Of a stretch of DNA of 16,271 nt, positions 6,293-13,848 are shown piece by piece. The position numbers were made by a program, and so were the translations under genes. This DNA comes from Clostridiales bacterium. GTDB lineage: Bacteria; Bacillota; Clostridia; Oscillospirales; Oscillospiraceae. The number at the start of each line of letters is the position of its first letter. Position 1 is the stretch's first letter. The stretch covers positions 1 to 16,271 of the forward strand of contig VSNB01000046.1 in NCBI GenBank assembly GCA_009774055.1, read 5' to 3'. The notes under the pieces are model-generated. The model did not search any database and was not told where the DNA came from. It was given only the letters and a program-made list of their open reading frames with translations.

Positions 6293-7459
6293 TTACGCCA
6301 TCTTCTCCCTGATATGGCTCAGCCGGTCCAAGGCTTCGCTGAGCGTTTCGTCTCTCTTGGCGAAGTGGACGCGGACGATGTCCTGCACGTTCTCCTTGAA
6401 GAACGACGTACCCGGTACGCAGGCCACGCCGACCTTCCGGGCCATTTCCTCGCAGAATTCCACGTCCGTCTGGCCCTTCTTGAGGTAGGGGCCGATGTTG
6501 GCCAGGACGAAATACGCGCCCTGGGGGTCGGTGAAGGGGATGCCGATGTTTTTCAGGCCGTCGGTAAACAGCTTCTTCATATGGGCGTAGTGGGCCCCGA
6601 ACTCCTCGTAATAGCTGTCCGGCATGTCCAGGCCCACGACGGCCGCCTCCATCAGCGGCGAGGGCGCGCCCACGGTGTTGAAGTCGTGGTACTGCTTGAT
6701 GCGGTCCATGATGGGCTCCGGGGCGATGGCGTAGCCCAGCCGCCAGCCGGTGACGGAATAGGTCTTGGAGAGGCTGGAGCAGCTGACGGTGCGCTCCCAC
6801 ATGCCGGGGAGGGAGTTCATATAGGTGTGCTTGTGGCCGTCATAGATGATATGCTCGTACACCTCGTCCATGATGGCGTATACGTCGTACTTGACGCACA
6901 GGTCCGCGATGAGCTTCAGCTCGTCGTAGGTGAACACCTTGCCGCTGGGGTTGGAGGGGTTGCAGATGAGGATGGCCTTGGCCCCCTGGCGGAAGGCGTC
7001 CTCCAGGACCTCGGGATCAAAACCGAAGGCGGGAGGCGTCAGAGGCACGTAGACCGGCTCGCAGTCGGCCAGAACGGCCTGGGCGTGGTAGTTCTCAAAG
7101 TAGGGGGAGAAGAGGATGATCTTGTCCCCGGGGTTGGTCAGGGCGAAGATAGTGTCCACCATGGCCTCGGTAGAGCCGATGGTCACCACGATCTCCCGGT
7201 CCGGGTCCAGGGTGCGGCCCATGAACCGTCCGCACTTCCGGGCCAGGGCCTGACGGAAGTTGGGCGCGCCCATAGTGATGGGGTACTGGTGGGGCCCCTG
7301 CTGGCTGACCTCCGCCAGGCGGTCCAGCATAGCCTGGGGCGGGTCGAAGTCGGGGAAGCCCTGGGCCAGGTTGATGGCCCCCGCGTCGATGGCAATCCGC
7401 GTCATCCGGCGGATGACGGAATCGGTGAACAATTTATTCTTTCTGCTCATTTCCTGCAT
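6293..7459 (-). CDS. PLP-dependent aminotransferase, class I/II, 388 aa
   Basis: Fold-type I aminotransferase of the aspartate-aminotransferase superfamily. GFPDFDPP (34-41) is the substrate-gating loop typical of the kynurenine / methionine aminotransferase-like branch. N167-x2-N170-P-SG binds the cofactor ring region, D198-E-V-Y contacts the pyridine nitrogen, SLSK232-TYSVTGWR carries the Schiff-base lysine, and R363 (IVRVHFA) should hold the substrate carboxylate. Length is normal. It transfers an amino group from an amino acid to a 2-oxo acid; aromatic amino acids, methionine or aspartate are possible donors and cannot be separated here. AAGGAAG lies 7 bases before the ATG at 7459. Monocistronic, divergent from the acetyltransferase gene. 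Cytosolic. Confidence 0.92.
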   Translation of the reverse strand: MQEMSRKNKLFTDSVIRRMTRIAIDAGAINLAQGFPDFDPPQAMLDRLAEVSQQGPHQYPITMGAPNFRQALARKCGRFMGRTLDPDREIVVTIGSTEAMVDTIFALTNPGDKIILFSPYFENYHAQAVLADCEPVYVPLTPPAFGFDPEVLEDAFRQGAKAILICNPSNPSGKVFTYDELKLIADLCVKYDVYAIMDEVYEHIIYDGHKHTYMNSLPGMWERTVSCSSLSKTYSVTGWRLGYAIAPEPIMDRIKQYHDFNTVGAPSPLMEAAVVGLDMPDSYYEEFGAHYAHMKKLFTDGLKNIGIPFTDPQGAYFVLANIGPYLKKGQTDVEFCEEMARKVGVACVPGTSFFKENVQDIVRVHFAKRDETLSEALDRLSHIREKMA

Positions 7460-7522
7460 GGCGATTTCTTCCTTTTTCGTGTTCTTCTCTGGCCCGCCGG
7501 GACGGGGACCGCTTTCCCAACA

Positions 7523-7551
7523 ACTTTATCACCATGCAGGAATGAAGTCAA
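7523..7551 (-). promoter_or_regulatory. Promoter of the aminotransferase gene
   Basis: Minus-strand -35 TTGACT (7546-7551), 17-bp spacer, -10 TAAAGT (7523-7528) preceded by an extended TG. The leader is about 57 nt. Confidence 0.65.
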
Positions 7552-7588
7552 CAGGTTTTTCGGGGGATTGCATGCAGGAAAAGCCTGT
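7551..7588. promoter_or_regulatory. Inverted repeat in the divergent promoter region
   Basis: ACAGGTTTTTC (7551-7561) is repeated inverted as GAAAAGCCTGT (7578-7588) with one mismatch. It touches the aminotransferase -35 and brackets the acetyltransferase -35, so it could be an operator controlling both genes. No regulator gene is adjacent. Confidence 0.35.
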
Positions 7589-7596
7589 GGTATAAT
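7568..7596 (+). promoter_or_regulatory. Promoter of the acetyltransferase gene
   Basis: -35 TTGCAT (7568-7573), 17-bp spacer, perfect -10 TATAAT (7591-7596) with extended TG (7588-7589). Its -35 lies 16 bp from the -35 of the divergent aminotransferase promoter. Confidence 0.75.
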
Positions 7597-7645
7597 CAGG
7601 GCGGAAAATCCCTGCTTTGGAGAAGGTATGAGAGGAGATACGGCT

Positions 7646-8227
7646 GTGGAAATGAAGTTTGACGAGATCGTCCTGCGGGATTACCGGCTCTCGGACGTGG
7701 AGGACGAGGTCCGCTGGACCAATACAGACACCGCGTGGTTTTATGCCGACACGCCGTGGATGACGATGGAGCCCGTAGACCCCGACGAGCTGCGGGAGGA
7801 TATGCGCCATATTATATCGGAGCTGACCGAGGATGCGATCCGATGGCGGTTTGAGATCGAAGCGGACGGACGGCATATCGGCATGGTGTCCTCCTATTTC
7901 CTGGATGAGAATTTCGAACCCACCCCCTGGAAATCCATCGACCAGAGCAAAAACGCGGAAGAGAACCGCTCGGTCCGGGGACTTGGCATTGAGATCTGCG
8001 AAACGGATTTCTGGGGCAGGGGGATCGGCGGCAAGGCTCTGACCGCTTTTATGGAGTATTACCGCAGCTTGGGGGAGTGCCGGTTTCTGCTGGAAACCTG
8101 GAGCGGCAATGCGCGGATGCTGGGATGCGCCAGGAAGCTGGGGTTTGTGGAAGTGAAACGGCAGAAGGGCGCTTATGTTGTGGACGGCAAGGCATATGAT
8201 GGGCTGACGCTGGAAAAGCGCATCTAA
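7646..8227 (+). CDS. GNAT-family N-acetyltransferase (RimJ/RimL-like), 193 aa
   Basis: Transfers an acetyl group from acetyl-CoA to an amine. The N-terminus starts with the 'IVLRDYRLSDVEDEVRW' pattern of RimJ/RimL-like GNATs. The acetyl-CoA pyrophosphate loop is ETDFWGRGIGGKALTAFMEY (119-138). 'NARMLGCARKLGF' (155-167) is the usual final helix with a GF ending. The acceptor is unknown; protein N-termini, antibiotics or small amines are all possible. Start choice: GTG at 7646 is preferred because AGGAG (7633-7637) sits 8 bases before it. The upstream in-frame ATG (7628) is only 1 base from its AGAAGG, and the ATG at 7652 is 14 bases away. No terminator separates it from the lipoprotein gene 68 bases on. 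Confidence 0.88.
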   Translation: MEMKFDEIVLRDYRLSDVEDEVRWTNTDTAWFYADTPWMTMEPVDPDELREDMRHIISELTEDAIRWRFEIEADGRHIGMVSSYFLDENFEPTPWKSIDQSKNAEENRSVRGLGIEICETDFWGRGIGGKALTAFMEYYRSLGECRFLLETWSGNARMLGCARKLGFVEVKRQKGAYVVDGKAYDGLTLEKRI

Positions 8228-8295
8228 CGCCGGACCGGGAACCAAACGCCTCCGCGTTCCGTCAAAAGGGCAGAACAAAAAAGGAGGCATCTGCC

Positions 8296-8889
8296 ATGAA
8301 AAGGATTTTTGCCCTGCTGCTGACCGCTGCGCTGTGCCTGAGCTTCGCCGCCTGCGCCGCCAAGGATGCGCCGGACAGCCCGGAAGAGCCGGACCCCGCC
8401 CCCAGCCAGCCCGCGGACCCCGCCCCCATGTCGCAGCCGGAGCCTGTGAAGGAGCCGGAGCCCGAGCCGGAACCTGATTACGCCCTCTGCATCTCCGACC
8501 AGCCCATTCCCACCGTGGACGGCTGTCTGGTGACGGACCGCCTGCCGGTGCATCTCATCAACAACACCGGCAAGGACGCTCTGGTGCTGCTCATCCCCCA
8601 TCTGGAGCGCCGGAACGAGGCGGGAGGATGGGAGGAAGTCCCCTACAAGGAAGACGTGGGCTTCTGCGGTACGCCAGATCCCCTGCCCCCGGAGGGCAAG
8701 GACTGGTCGGAGGATCTGCTGTATCTCTGGGGAACCCTGGAGGACGGCGACTACCGGCTGTCCTATGAGGTTGGGGACACCTTCGACACAGAGGATATGG
8801 CTTACGGCGAGTTCACCCTCTACACCCCGGAGGACAACCAGGGCCTGCCCCTGTCCTCCGGGGAGGTTTCCCAAAACGGGGAGGACTAG
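8296..8889 (+). CDS. Secreted lipoprotein with proline/glutamate-rich linker, 197 aa
   Basis: The type II signal peptide has a basic start (MKR), a hydrophobic core and the lipobox LSFAAC, with C20 as the lipidated residue. The product should therefore be anchored to the outer face of the membrane after processing by signal peptidase II. Residues 24-62 form a low-complexity linker rich in Pro, Glu and Asp. Residues 65-180 are strand-rich: 'LPVHLINNTGKDALVLLI', a Trp (W146) and 'GDYRLSYEVGD' resemble the Ig-like domain of many Firmicutes lipoproteins, an assignment I hold only loosely. AAGGAGG (8281-8287) is 8 bases before the ATG. Possibly co-transcribed with the upstream acetyltransferase; ended by the terminator at 8919. 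Ligand or role unknown. Confidence 0.88.
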   Translation: MKRIFALLLTAALCLSFAACAAKDAPDSPEEPDPAPSQPADPAPMSQPEPVKEPEPEPEPDYALCISDQPIPTVDGCLVTDRLPVHLINNTGKDALVLLIPHLERRNEAGGWEEVPYKEDVGFCGTPDPLPPEGKDWSEDLLYLWGTLEDGDYRLSYEVGDTFDTEDMAYGEFTLYTPEDNQGLPLSSGEVSQNGED

Positions 8890-8918
8890 GCCTTGCCGTG
8901 CTCCAGAAACAGGGAGAA

Positions 8919-8961
8919 ATACGCCCCCGCTTGTTCCGATCAAGCGGGGGCGTATCTTTTT
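8919..8961. terminator. Intrinsic terminator after the lipoprotein gene
   Basis: ATACGCCCCCGCTTG (8919-8933), 7-base loop, CAAGCGGGGGCGTAT (8941-8955), then CTTTTT: a perfect 15-bp stem with a T tract. It is also usable, more weakly, for the convergent SSB-like gene. Confidence 0.93.
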
Positions 8962-8968
8962 GGGCTAA

Positions 8969-9014
8969 GAGCCGGTATTCATAGACGGCGTACGGCGGCT
9001 GTGAATGCAGGCTC
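8969..9014. repeat. Imperfect 16-bp inverted repeat at the end of the SSB-like gene
   Basis: GAGCCGGTATTCATAG (8969-8984) pairs with CTGTGAATGCAGGCTC (8999-9014) with 13 standard pairs, two G-T pairs and one mismatch. The right arm touches the stop codon of the minus-strand gene at 9014. There is no T tract after it on the minus strand. Confidence 0.55.
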
Positions 9015-9634
9015 TAAAAGCACTCCTCTTCCACCAGGTGCATGATGCTGACCTCGAAGGCCACCCGCTCCTGGGCGCAGCCCTCCACCACCTTGGTATA
9101 GGCCCGGCTCTGGACCCGGCCCTCCAGGGAGAGGGTTTCGCCTACGGCCATGTTTCCGGTAATCATGGCCACCTGCCCCCAGGCGATGCAGGGCAGGTAG
9201 TCCGCCCGTCCGTACCGGCGGTTCACCGCCAGCATCATGTCCGAGATACAGCGGCCCAGGGGGGTCCGCCGCAGTACCGGCGGCTTGCAGATCACCCCCC
9301 GGAGGGCGATGCGGTTCTGGTCCTCCCCCTCCTCGGCGGCGAGAAGGAGCTGGGCAAAAACCGAGATGACCAGGCGGCTGCCGCAGCCGCTCTTGTTGTT
9401 GAAGGAGCGCAGCTGGCCGTCCACATTCAGCCGCCGTCCCGCCAGGGCCGCGCCGGCGGTGAGCCGCCGCAGCTGCTCGGCGGTGGCGATTACCCAGAGG
9501 GTGTCGGTCTGTCCGGAGAGCCGCCGGACGGCCAGGGGGAAGCGGAGGAACTGCTGACCGTGGTTTTCATGGGACGGAACAGGCTCCCCCGCCGCCGTTC
9601 CACGGAGCTGAACGAAGTTTTTGGTGGTTTCCAT
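9014..9634 (-). CDS. Single-stranded-DNA-binding-protein-like, tandem OB folds, 206 aa
   Basis: Two consecutive SSB/PriB-like OB domains are visible. Repeat 1 is about residues 7-95 (FVQLRGTAAGEPVP, RFPLAVRR, then NVDGQLRSFNN). Repeat 2 is about 108-200 (RIALRGVICKPPVLR, DMMLAVNRRYG, YLPCIAWGQ, LEGRVQSRAY). Repeat 2 carries the standard SSB order of strands, including the 'D..LAV.R...' and 'GRVQSR.Y' signatures. A normal SSB has one OB fold and a long acidic tail. Here there are two folds, and the protein ends VEEECF, with only a hint of the acidic-plus-Phe tip. ATG 9634 is chosen because AGGAG is 10 bases upstream. The in-frame ATG at 9652 precedes that site and would overlap it. Likely role: ssDNA binding in replication or repair. 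Confidence 0.75.
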   Translation of the reverse strand: METTKNFVQLRGTAAGEPVPSHENHGQQFLRFPLAVRRLSGQTDTLWVIATAEQLRRLTAGAALAGRRLNVDGQLRSFNNKSGCGSRLVISVFAQLLLAAEEGEDQNRIALRGVICKPPVLRRTPLGRCISDMMLAVNRRYGRADYLPCIAWGQVAMITGNMAVGETLSLEGRVQSRAYTKVVEGCAQERVAFEVSIMHLVEEECF

Positions 9635-9763
9635 ATGTAGGTTTCTCCTCATTGGTTGTTGGGCCTGCGCCGGTTGTCCATATAACCTATGAGGAGAGGG
9701 CGGAACTTAGAACCTATATTCACAGGAGAGAAACGGCATCTGGCCGGGGCGGCCCAAGGGGCG

Positions 9764-11695
9764 CTATATCCCCTCCAGCTCCTCCAGCCACAGCCGGGCC
9801 GCGGCATCCGACGGCATCCGCCAGTCCCCCCGGGGGGACAGGGCCACCGATCCCACCTTGGGCCCGTCGGGCAGGCAGGACCGCTTGAACTGCTGGACGA
9901 AGAACCGCCGGTAGAAGCTCTTGAGCCACTTCAAAATGACCTCCCTGCTGTAGGCTCTGTGGAAGGCTAGCTCCGCCAGCCGCAGGATCTTCCTGGGCCC
10001 GAAACCCCAGCGGAGCGCGTAGTACAGGAAGAAGTCGTGGAGCTCATAGGGTCCCACCAGGTCCTCCGTCCGCTGGACGATCTGCCCCTGGACCGCTGGA
10101 AGGAGCTCCGGGGACACCGGCGTGTCCAGGATGTCCTCCAGTACGTGGGTCAGCGCCTCGTCCTTCTTCAGATTGTCCCGGGCTGCGTAGTCCACCAGGT
10201 GACGGACCAGGGTCTTGGGGATGGAGGCGTTGACGCCGTACATGCTCATGTGGTCGCCGTTGTAGGTGGCCCAGCCCAGGGCCAGCTCGCTGAGGTCCCC
10301 GGTGCCGATGACCAGTCCCCCCGTCTCGTTGGCTACGTCCATGAGCACCTGGGTCCGCTCCCGGGCCTGGGCATTCTCATAGGTGACGTCGTGGATCTCC
10401 GGGTCGTGGCCAATGTCCCGGAAATGGCTGCGGACCGTGTCGCCGATGGGGATGGTCCGGAGGGTGGCCCCCATGCGCTCCGCCAGGAGGACGGCGTTGT
10501 TCTTCGTCCGGTCCGTGGTGCCGAAGCAGGGCATGGTGATGGCCACGATGTCGCTGGCGGGCCGGTGAAGCATCCCCATGGCCAGGGCGGTGACCAGCAG
10601 GGCCAGGGTGCTGTCCAGTCCCCCGGAGAGGCCCACCACGGCGGTGCGGGCCCCGGTGTGCTCCAGCCGCTTTTTCAGCCCCAGGGCGGCTATGGTCAGG
10701 ATCTCCTCGCAGCGGCCCGCCCGGTCGGCGGCGTTTTCCGGGATGAAGGGCGTGGGGGAGACGTACCGGCGGATCTTGGTGACGCAGGGCGTGAACTCCG
10801 CCTCGCTCCAGCAGAGGCCCGTATCGCGCAGAGCGGGGAAGGGGGTCAGCCGCCGCCGCTCATAGGTCAGCCGCTGCACGTCGATGTCGGCGATGGTCAG
10901 TCCGGCGGTAAAGCGGCTTTCCGCCAGCATGGCCCCGTTTTCCGCGATCATATTGTGGCCGGCGAACACCAGGTCGGTGGTGGACTCGCCCTCCCCGGCG
11001 TCGGCGTAGACGTAGCCGCAGCACAGACGGCCCGACTGGCCTACCGCCAGCTGGCGGCGGTAGGCGGCCTTGCCCACCACCTCGTTGGAGGCGGAGAGGT
11101 TCAAAATGACCGTGGCCCCAGCCTCCGCCAGGCGGCGGGAGGGGGGATCAGGAGCCCACAGGTCCTCGCAGATCTCCACGCCTACCTTCAATCCCGGCAC
11201 GGCGGGACAGTCGATAATGCTCTGGCCCAGGCCGGTATAGGTCGTGGCGCTGTCCGCAGCGGGGAGGGATACGCTCATGTGTCCGTCAAGGCCCTCTCCG
11301 CTCTCGAACCACCGCTTCTCATAGAACTCCCCATAGTTGGGCAGGTAGGTTTTCGGCGCCACCGCCAATATCTCGCCCTTCTGGATCACCACGGCGCAGT
11401 TGAAGAGCTTGCCCCCCGCCCGCACGGGCATCCCCAGGGCGGTGAGGACCTCCAGGTGCCTGGTGGCCTCCAGGATGGTCCGCAGGCCCTCCGCCGCGCC
11501 GTCCAGCAGCGTATCCTGCAAAAACAGGTCCCCGCAGGTGTATCCGGTGAGACACAGCTCCGGCAGGGCCAGAATTTTCACGCCCTGCATGTCGGCCTCG
11601 CGCATCATGGTGAAAATCTGCTCCGCATTATGGCGGCAGTCCGCCACGCGGATCTTGGGCGTGCCGGCGGCGACGCAGATGAATCCGTCCTTCAT
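9764..11695 (-). CDS. nadE: Glutamine-dependent NAD+ synthetase, 643 aa
   Basis: Final step of NAD biosynthesis: deamido-NAD, ATP and glutamine give NAD+. The N-terminal nitrilase-type glutaminase domain (about 1-300) has the full triad E46 (LPELCLTGY), K115 (APKTYLPNYGEFYEKR) and C176 (VEICEDLW). It feeds ammonia to a C-terminal synthetase domain (about 325-643) with the ATP-binding loop SGGLDST (357-363). 'IGTGDLSELALGWATYNGDH', starting near residue 476, is the conserved NaAD/ATP region. Length matches the fused glutaminase type. GGAGG lies 8 bases before the ATG. It has its own promoter at 11730-11758, and the SSB-like gene lies 129 bases downstream. Cytosolic. Confidence 0.95.
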   Translation of the reverse strand: MKDGFICVAAGTPKIRVADCRHNAEQIFTMMREADMQGVKILALPELCLTGYTCGDLFLQDTLLDGAAEGLRTILEATRHLEVLTALGMPVRAGGKLFNCAVVIQKGEILAVAPKTYLPNYGEFYEKRWFESGEGLDGHMSVSLPAADSATTYTGLGQSIIDCPAVPGLKVGVEICEDLWAPDPPSRRLAEAGATVILNLSASNEVVGKAAYRRQLAVGQSGRLCCGYVYADAGEGESTTDLVFAGHNMIAENGAMLAESRFTAGLTIADIDVQRLTYERRRLTPFPALRDTGLCWSEAEFTPCVTKIRRYVSPTPFIPENAADRAGRCEEILTIAALGLKKRLEHTGARTAVVGLSGGLDSTLALLVTALAMGMLHRPASDIVAITMPCFGTTDRTKNNAVLLAERMGATLRTIPIGDTVRSHFRDIGHDPEIHDVTYENAQARERTQVLMDVANETGGLVIGTGDLSELALGWATYNGDHMSMYGVNASIPKTLVRHLVDYAARDNLKKDEALTHVLEDILDTPVSPELLPAVQGQIVQRTEDLVGPYELHDFFLYYALRWGFGPRKILRLAELAFHRAYSREVILKWLKSFYRRFFVQQFKRSCLPDGPKVGSVALSPRGDWRMPSDAAARLWLEELEGI

Positions 11696-11729
11696 AGTAC
11701 GAGCCTCCTTAAATCATGTTTCTGCCGCT

Positions 11730-11758
11730 ATTGTACCCCTAAAAAGCGAAAAAAGCAA
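11730..11758 (-). promoter_or_regulatory. Promoter of nadE
   Basis: Minus-strand -35 TTGCTT (11753-11758), 17-bp spacer, -10 TACAAT (11730-11735). The -35 overlaps the T tract of the upstream terminator, so the Sel1 transcript ends exactly where nadE transcription is initiated. Confidence 0.6.
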
Positions 11759-11802
11759 CATCCCCCTGCGCAGTCCGTTTCCTGCCCAGGGGGACGCTTT
11801 TT
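11753..11802. terminator. Terminator of the asnS-Sel1 operon
   Basis: TCCCCCTG-c-GCAG (11761-11773) pairs with CTGC-c-CAGGGGGA (11782-11794), a 12-bp stem with one mismatch. On the minus strand it is followed by TGTTGCTTTTTT; the plus strand also has CTTTTT after it. It ends the minus-strand transcript that reads asnS and the Sel1 gene. Confidence 0.75.
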
Positions 11803-11825
11803 CGTCTGTTTGGTTCCGGAACCCG

Positions 11826-12221
11826 TTATGAATACAGGGGAATTCCCAGCTCCACGCACTTTTTCAGCGCCAGCTCATGTCCCTGCAGGGCGGCCTGCTT
11901 ATACCAATGCCGCGCCTTTTCCATATCCGCCGGAACGGCGGTTCCCTCTTCGTAGAACCACCCCAGGTTGAACTGTCCGTCCCAGTCGCCGTGGATGGCC
12001 GCCTGCTCCGTCCAGTACAGGGCCTTTTCCAGGTCCTTCTCCACCCCCTGGCCCTCCAGGTAGAAATAGCCCACCTGGCATTCCGCTAAGGGATAGCCCT
12101 GCTCCGCAAGAGGGAGATAGCCGGAGAAGCACTTTTCGTACTGCTCCGTTTTCCAGTACTTCTCAATGAGCTCGTTGCACCGGTCCAGCTCCGGGCACGG
12201 CTTGTAATACGCACTCGCCAT
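11826..12221 (-). CDS. Sel1-repeat (SLR/TPR-like) protein, 131 aa
   Basis: Residues 35-125 hold two clear Sel1-like repeats and a partial third. The signature 'A..xLGxxYxxGxGVxxDxxKAxxWxxxAA' recurs as 'AECQVGYFYLEGQGVEKDLEK' and 'GQFNLGWFYEEGTAVPADMEK', each followed by A-x2-W-x3-AA. Such alpha-solenoids act as protein-protein interaction scaffolds. No signal peptide is seen, so a cytosolic protein is expected. No clear ribosome site precedes the ATG, which is 3 bases after the asnS stop codon, so expression probably depends on translational coupling to asnS. The partner is unknown and the link to asparaginyl-tRNA synthetase may be only positional. Confidence 0.88.
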   Translation of the reverse strand: MASAYYKPCPELDRCNELIEKYWKTEQYEKCFSGYLPLAEQGYPLAECQVGYFYLEGQGVEKDLEKALYWTEQAAIHGDWDGQFNLGWFYEEGTAVPADMEKARHWYKQAALQGHELALKKCVELGIPLYS

Positions 12222-12224
12222 GGC

Positions 12225-13619
12225 TTAAAAATCCGCCGAGCCCACGGTGCGGGGGTGGGGCAGCACGTCCCGGATGTTGCTGATGCCCGTAAGGTACATG
12301 ACCATCCGCTCGAAGCCCAGGCCGAAGCCCGCGTGGCGGCAGGAGCCGTAGCGCCGCAGGTCGCAGTACCACCAGTAGTCCTCGGGCTTCATGCCCAGCT
12401 CCCTGATCCGGGCCTCCAGCACGTCGATACGCTCCTCGCGCTGGCTGCCGCCGATGAGCTCCCCGATGCCGGGCACCAGGCAGTCCGCCGCCGCCACGGT
12501 CTTCCCGTCGTCGTTGAGGCGCATGTAAAACGCCTTGATCTCCTTGGGGTAGTCGGTGACGAATACGGGGCGCTTGAAGACCTGCTCGGTAAGGTACCGC
12601 TCGTGCTCGGTCTGGAGGTCGCAGCCCCAGTCCACCTTGTAGTCAAACTTGTCGTTATTCTTCTTGAGAATCTCCACCGCCTCGGTGTAGCTCACCCGGC
12701 CGAAATCGGAGGAGGCCACGTGCTCCAGCCGCTCGATAAGCCCCTTGTCCACGAAGCTGTTGAAGAAAGCCATTTCCTGGGGACACTTCTCCATTACCGT
12801 GCGGATGATATACTTGATCATAGCCTCCGCCACGTCCATGTCCCCCTGGAGGTCGCAGAAGGCCATTTCCGGCTCGATCATCCAGAATTCGGCGGCGTGG
12901 CGCTGGGTGTTGGAGTTCTCCGCCCGGAAGGTGGGACCGAAGGTGTAGATATCGCCGAAGGCCATGGCGAAGTTTTCGCCGTTGAGCTGGCCGGACACCG
13001 TCAGGTTGGCCCGCTTGCCGAAGAAGTCCTGGCTGTAGTCGATCTCCCCGTCGGGGGTCCTGGGCGGGTTGGCCATGTCCAGGGTGGTCACCTGGAACAT
13101 CTCCCCCGCGCCCTCGCAGTCGCTGGCGGTGATGATGGGGGTGTGGACGTAGACGAAGCCCTGGTCCTGGAAGAAGCAGTGGATGGCGTGGGCCGCTGCG
13201 CTGCGCACCCGGAAGGCGGCGGAGAACAGGTTGGTCCTGGGCCGCAGGTGGGCGATGGTGCGCAGGTACTCCACGCTGTGCCGCTTCTTTTGCAGGGGAT
13301 ACTCCGGGGAGGAGACGCCCTCCACCTCAATCCTCTCTGCCTTGACCTCCAGGGGCTGCTTGGCCTCGGGGGTGAGGACCAGCTTCCCGGTGACGATGAG
13401 GGCCGCGCCCACATTCTGAGCGGCGATCTCCTTATAGTTGTCCAGGGTATTGGCGTCCATGACCACCTGCAGGTTCCGGAAGCAGGAGCCGTCGTTGAGC
13501 TCCGCAAATCCGAAGGTTTTCATGTCACGGATGGTACGGGCCCAGCCGCAGACGGTGATGGTCTGGCCGTCCAGCTGCGCGCCGTCGGCGTAGACCGCCG
13601 CGATCTTCATTTTTTCCAT
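12225..13619 (-). CDS. asnS: Asparagine--tRNA ligase, 464 aa
   Basis: Class IIb aminoacyl-tRNA synthetase that charges tRNA-Asn. The N-terminal OB-fold anticodon-binding domain (about 18-105: [24 protein letters not shown]) precedes the catalytic domain. The latter has motif 2 [20 protein letters not shown] (227-246, R232 binding ATP), a conserved acidic IEPEMAF (248-254) and motif 3 GFGLGFER (431-438). '[16 protein letters not shown]' and '[12 protein letters not shown]' point to AsnRS rather than AspRS. Full length for the family. AAGGTG lies about 7 bases before the ATG. Promoter at 13671-13699; the leader is only some 40 nt, so there is no room for a T-box. Confidence 0.96.
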   Translation of the reverse strand: MEKMKIAAVYADGAQLDGQTITVCGWARTIRDMKTFGFAELNDGSCFRNLQVVMDANTLDNYKEIAAQNVGAALIVTGKLVLTPEAKQPLEVKAERIEVEGVSSPEYPLQKKRHSVEYLRTIAHLRPRTNLFSAAFRVRSAAAHAIHCFFQDQGFVYVHTPIITASDCEGAGEMFQVTTLDMANPPRTPDGEIDYSQDFFGKRANLTVSGQLNGENFAMAFGDIYTFGPTFRAENSNTQRHAAEFWMIEPEMAFCDLQGDMDVAEAMIKYIIRTVMEKCPQEMAFFNSFVDKGLIERLEHVASSDFGRVSYTEAVEILKKNNDKFDYKVDWGCDLQTEHERYLTEQVFKRPVFVTDYPKEIKAFYMRLNDDGKTVAAADCLVPGIGELIGGSQREERIDVLEARIRELGMKPEDYWWYCDLRRYGSCRHAGFGLGFERMVMYLTGISNIRDVLPHPRTVGSADF

Positions 13620-13670
13620 ATTGCTTCACCTTCATTTCATAAAATTGGTGCAAAAATCCAGATGGGATGT

Positions 13671-13699
13671 ATTATACCGCTTCCGTATTGTTTTTACAA
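13671..13699 (-). promoter_or_regulatory. Promoter of asnS
   Basis: Minus-strand -35 TTGTAA (13694-13699), 17-bp spacer, -10 TATAAT (13671-13676, perfect). It gives a transcript with a short leader that starts near 13664. Confidence 0.7.
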
Positions 13700-13819
13700 G
13701 GATTTTTCCCGCATTCCCCTCAGATTTCCCCGGTCATTTTCCCCAAAGAATGCAAAAAACCACCCTGTTTCTCCCGGCGAACCACCCATGAAGCCGCCCT
13801 AAGGAAAATTTATGTATAC

Positions 13820-13848
13820 TTTTGAAAAAATCTGTGGTATACTATAAT
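13820..13848 (+). promoter_or_regulatory. Probable promoter of rnj
   Basis: -10 TATAAT (13843-13848). The upstream -35 is weak: TTTTGA (13820-13825) at 17 bp, or TTGAAA (13822-13827) at 15 bp. A GTATACT heptamer occurs twice (13814-13820 and 13837-13843), the second overlapping the -10, and may be a regulatory site. It would give a leader of about 285 nt. Confidence 0.5.

Noticed and set aside
6314..7645. Long plus-strand open frame running through the aminotransferase region into the acetyltransferase
   Set aside because: The part before 7646 is antisense to the aminotransferase. The acetyltransferase has its own promoter, ribosome site and GTG start.
10037..11971. 644-codon open frame on the plus strand opposite nadE
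   Set aside because: It lies entirely antisense to a complete, motif-rich NAD synthetase gene. Its composition (rich in Gly, Ala, Val, His and Gln) is the typical shadow of a GC-rich gene, and it has no ribosome site.
13620..13664. T-box riboswitch before asnS
   Set aside because: The promoter leaves only about 45 bases of leader, and no T-box core or terminator hairpin is present.
12255..13802. 515-codon open frame on the plus strand opposite asnS
   Set aside because: Antisense shadow of asnS; no recognisable domain and no ribosome site.
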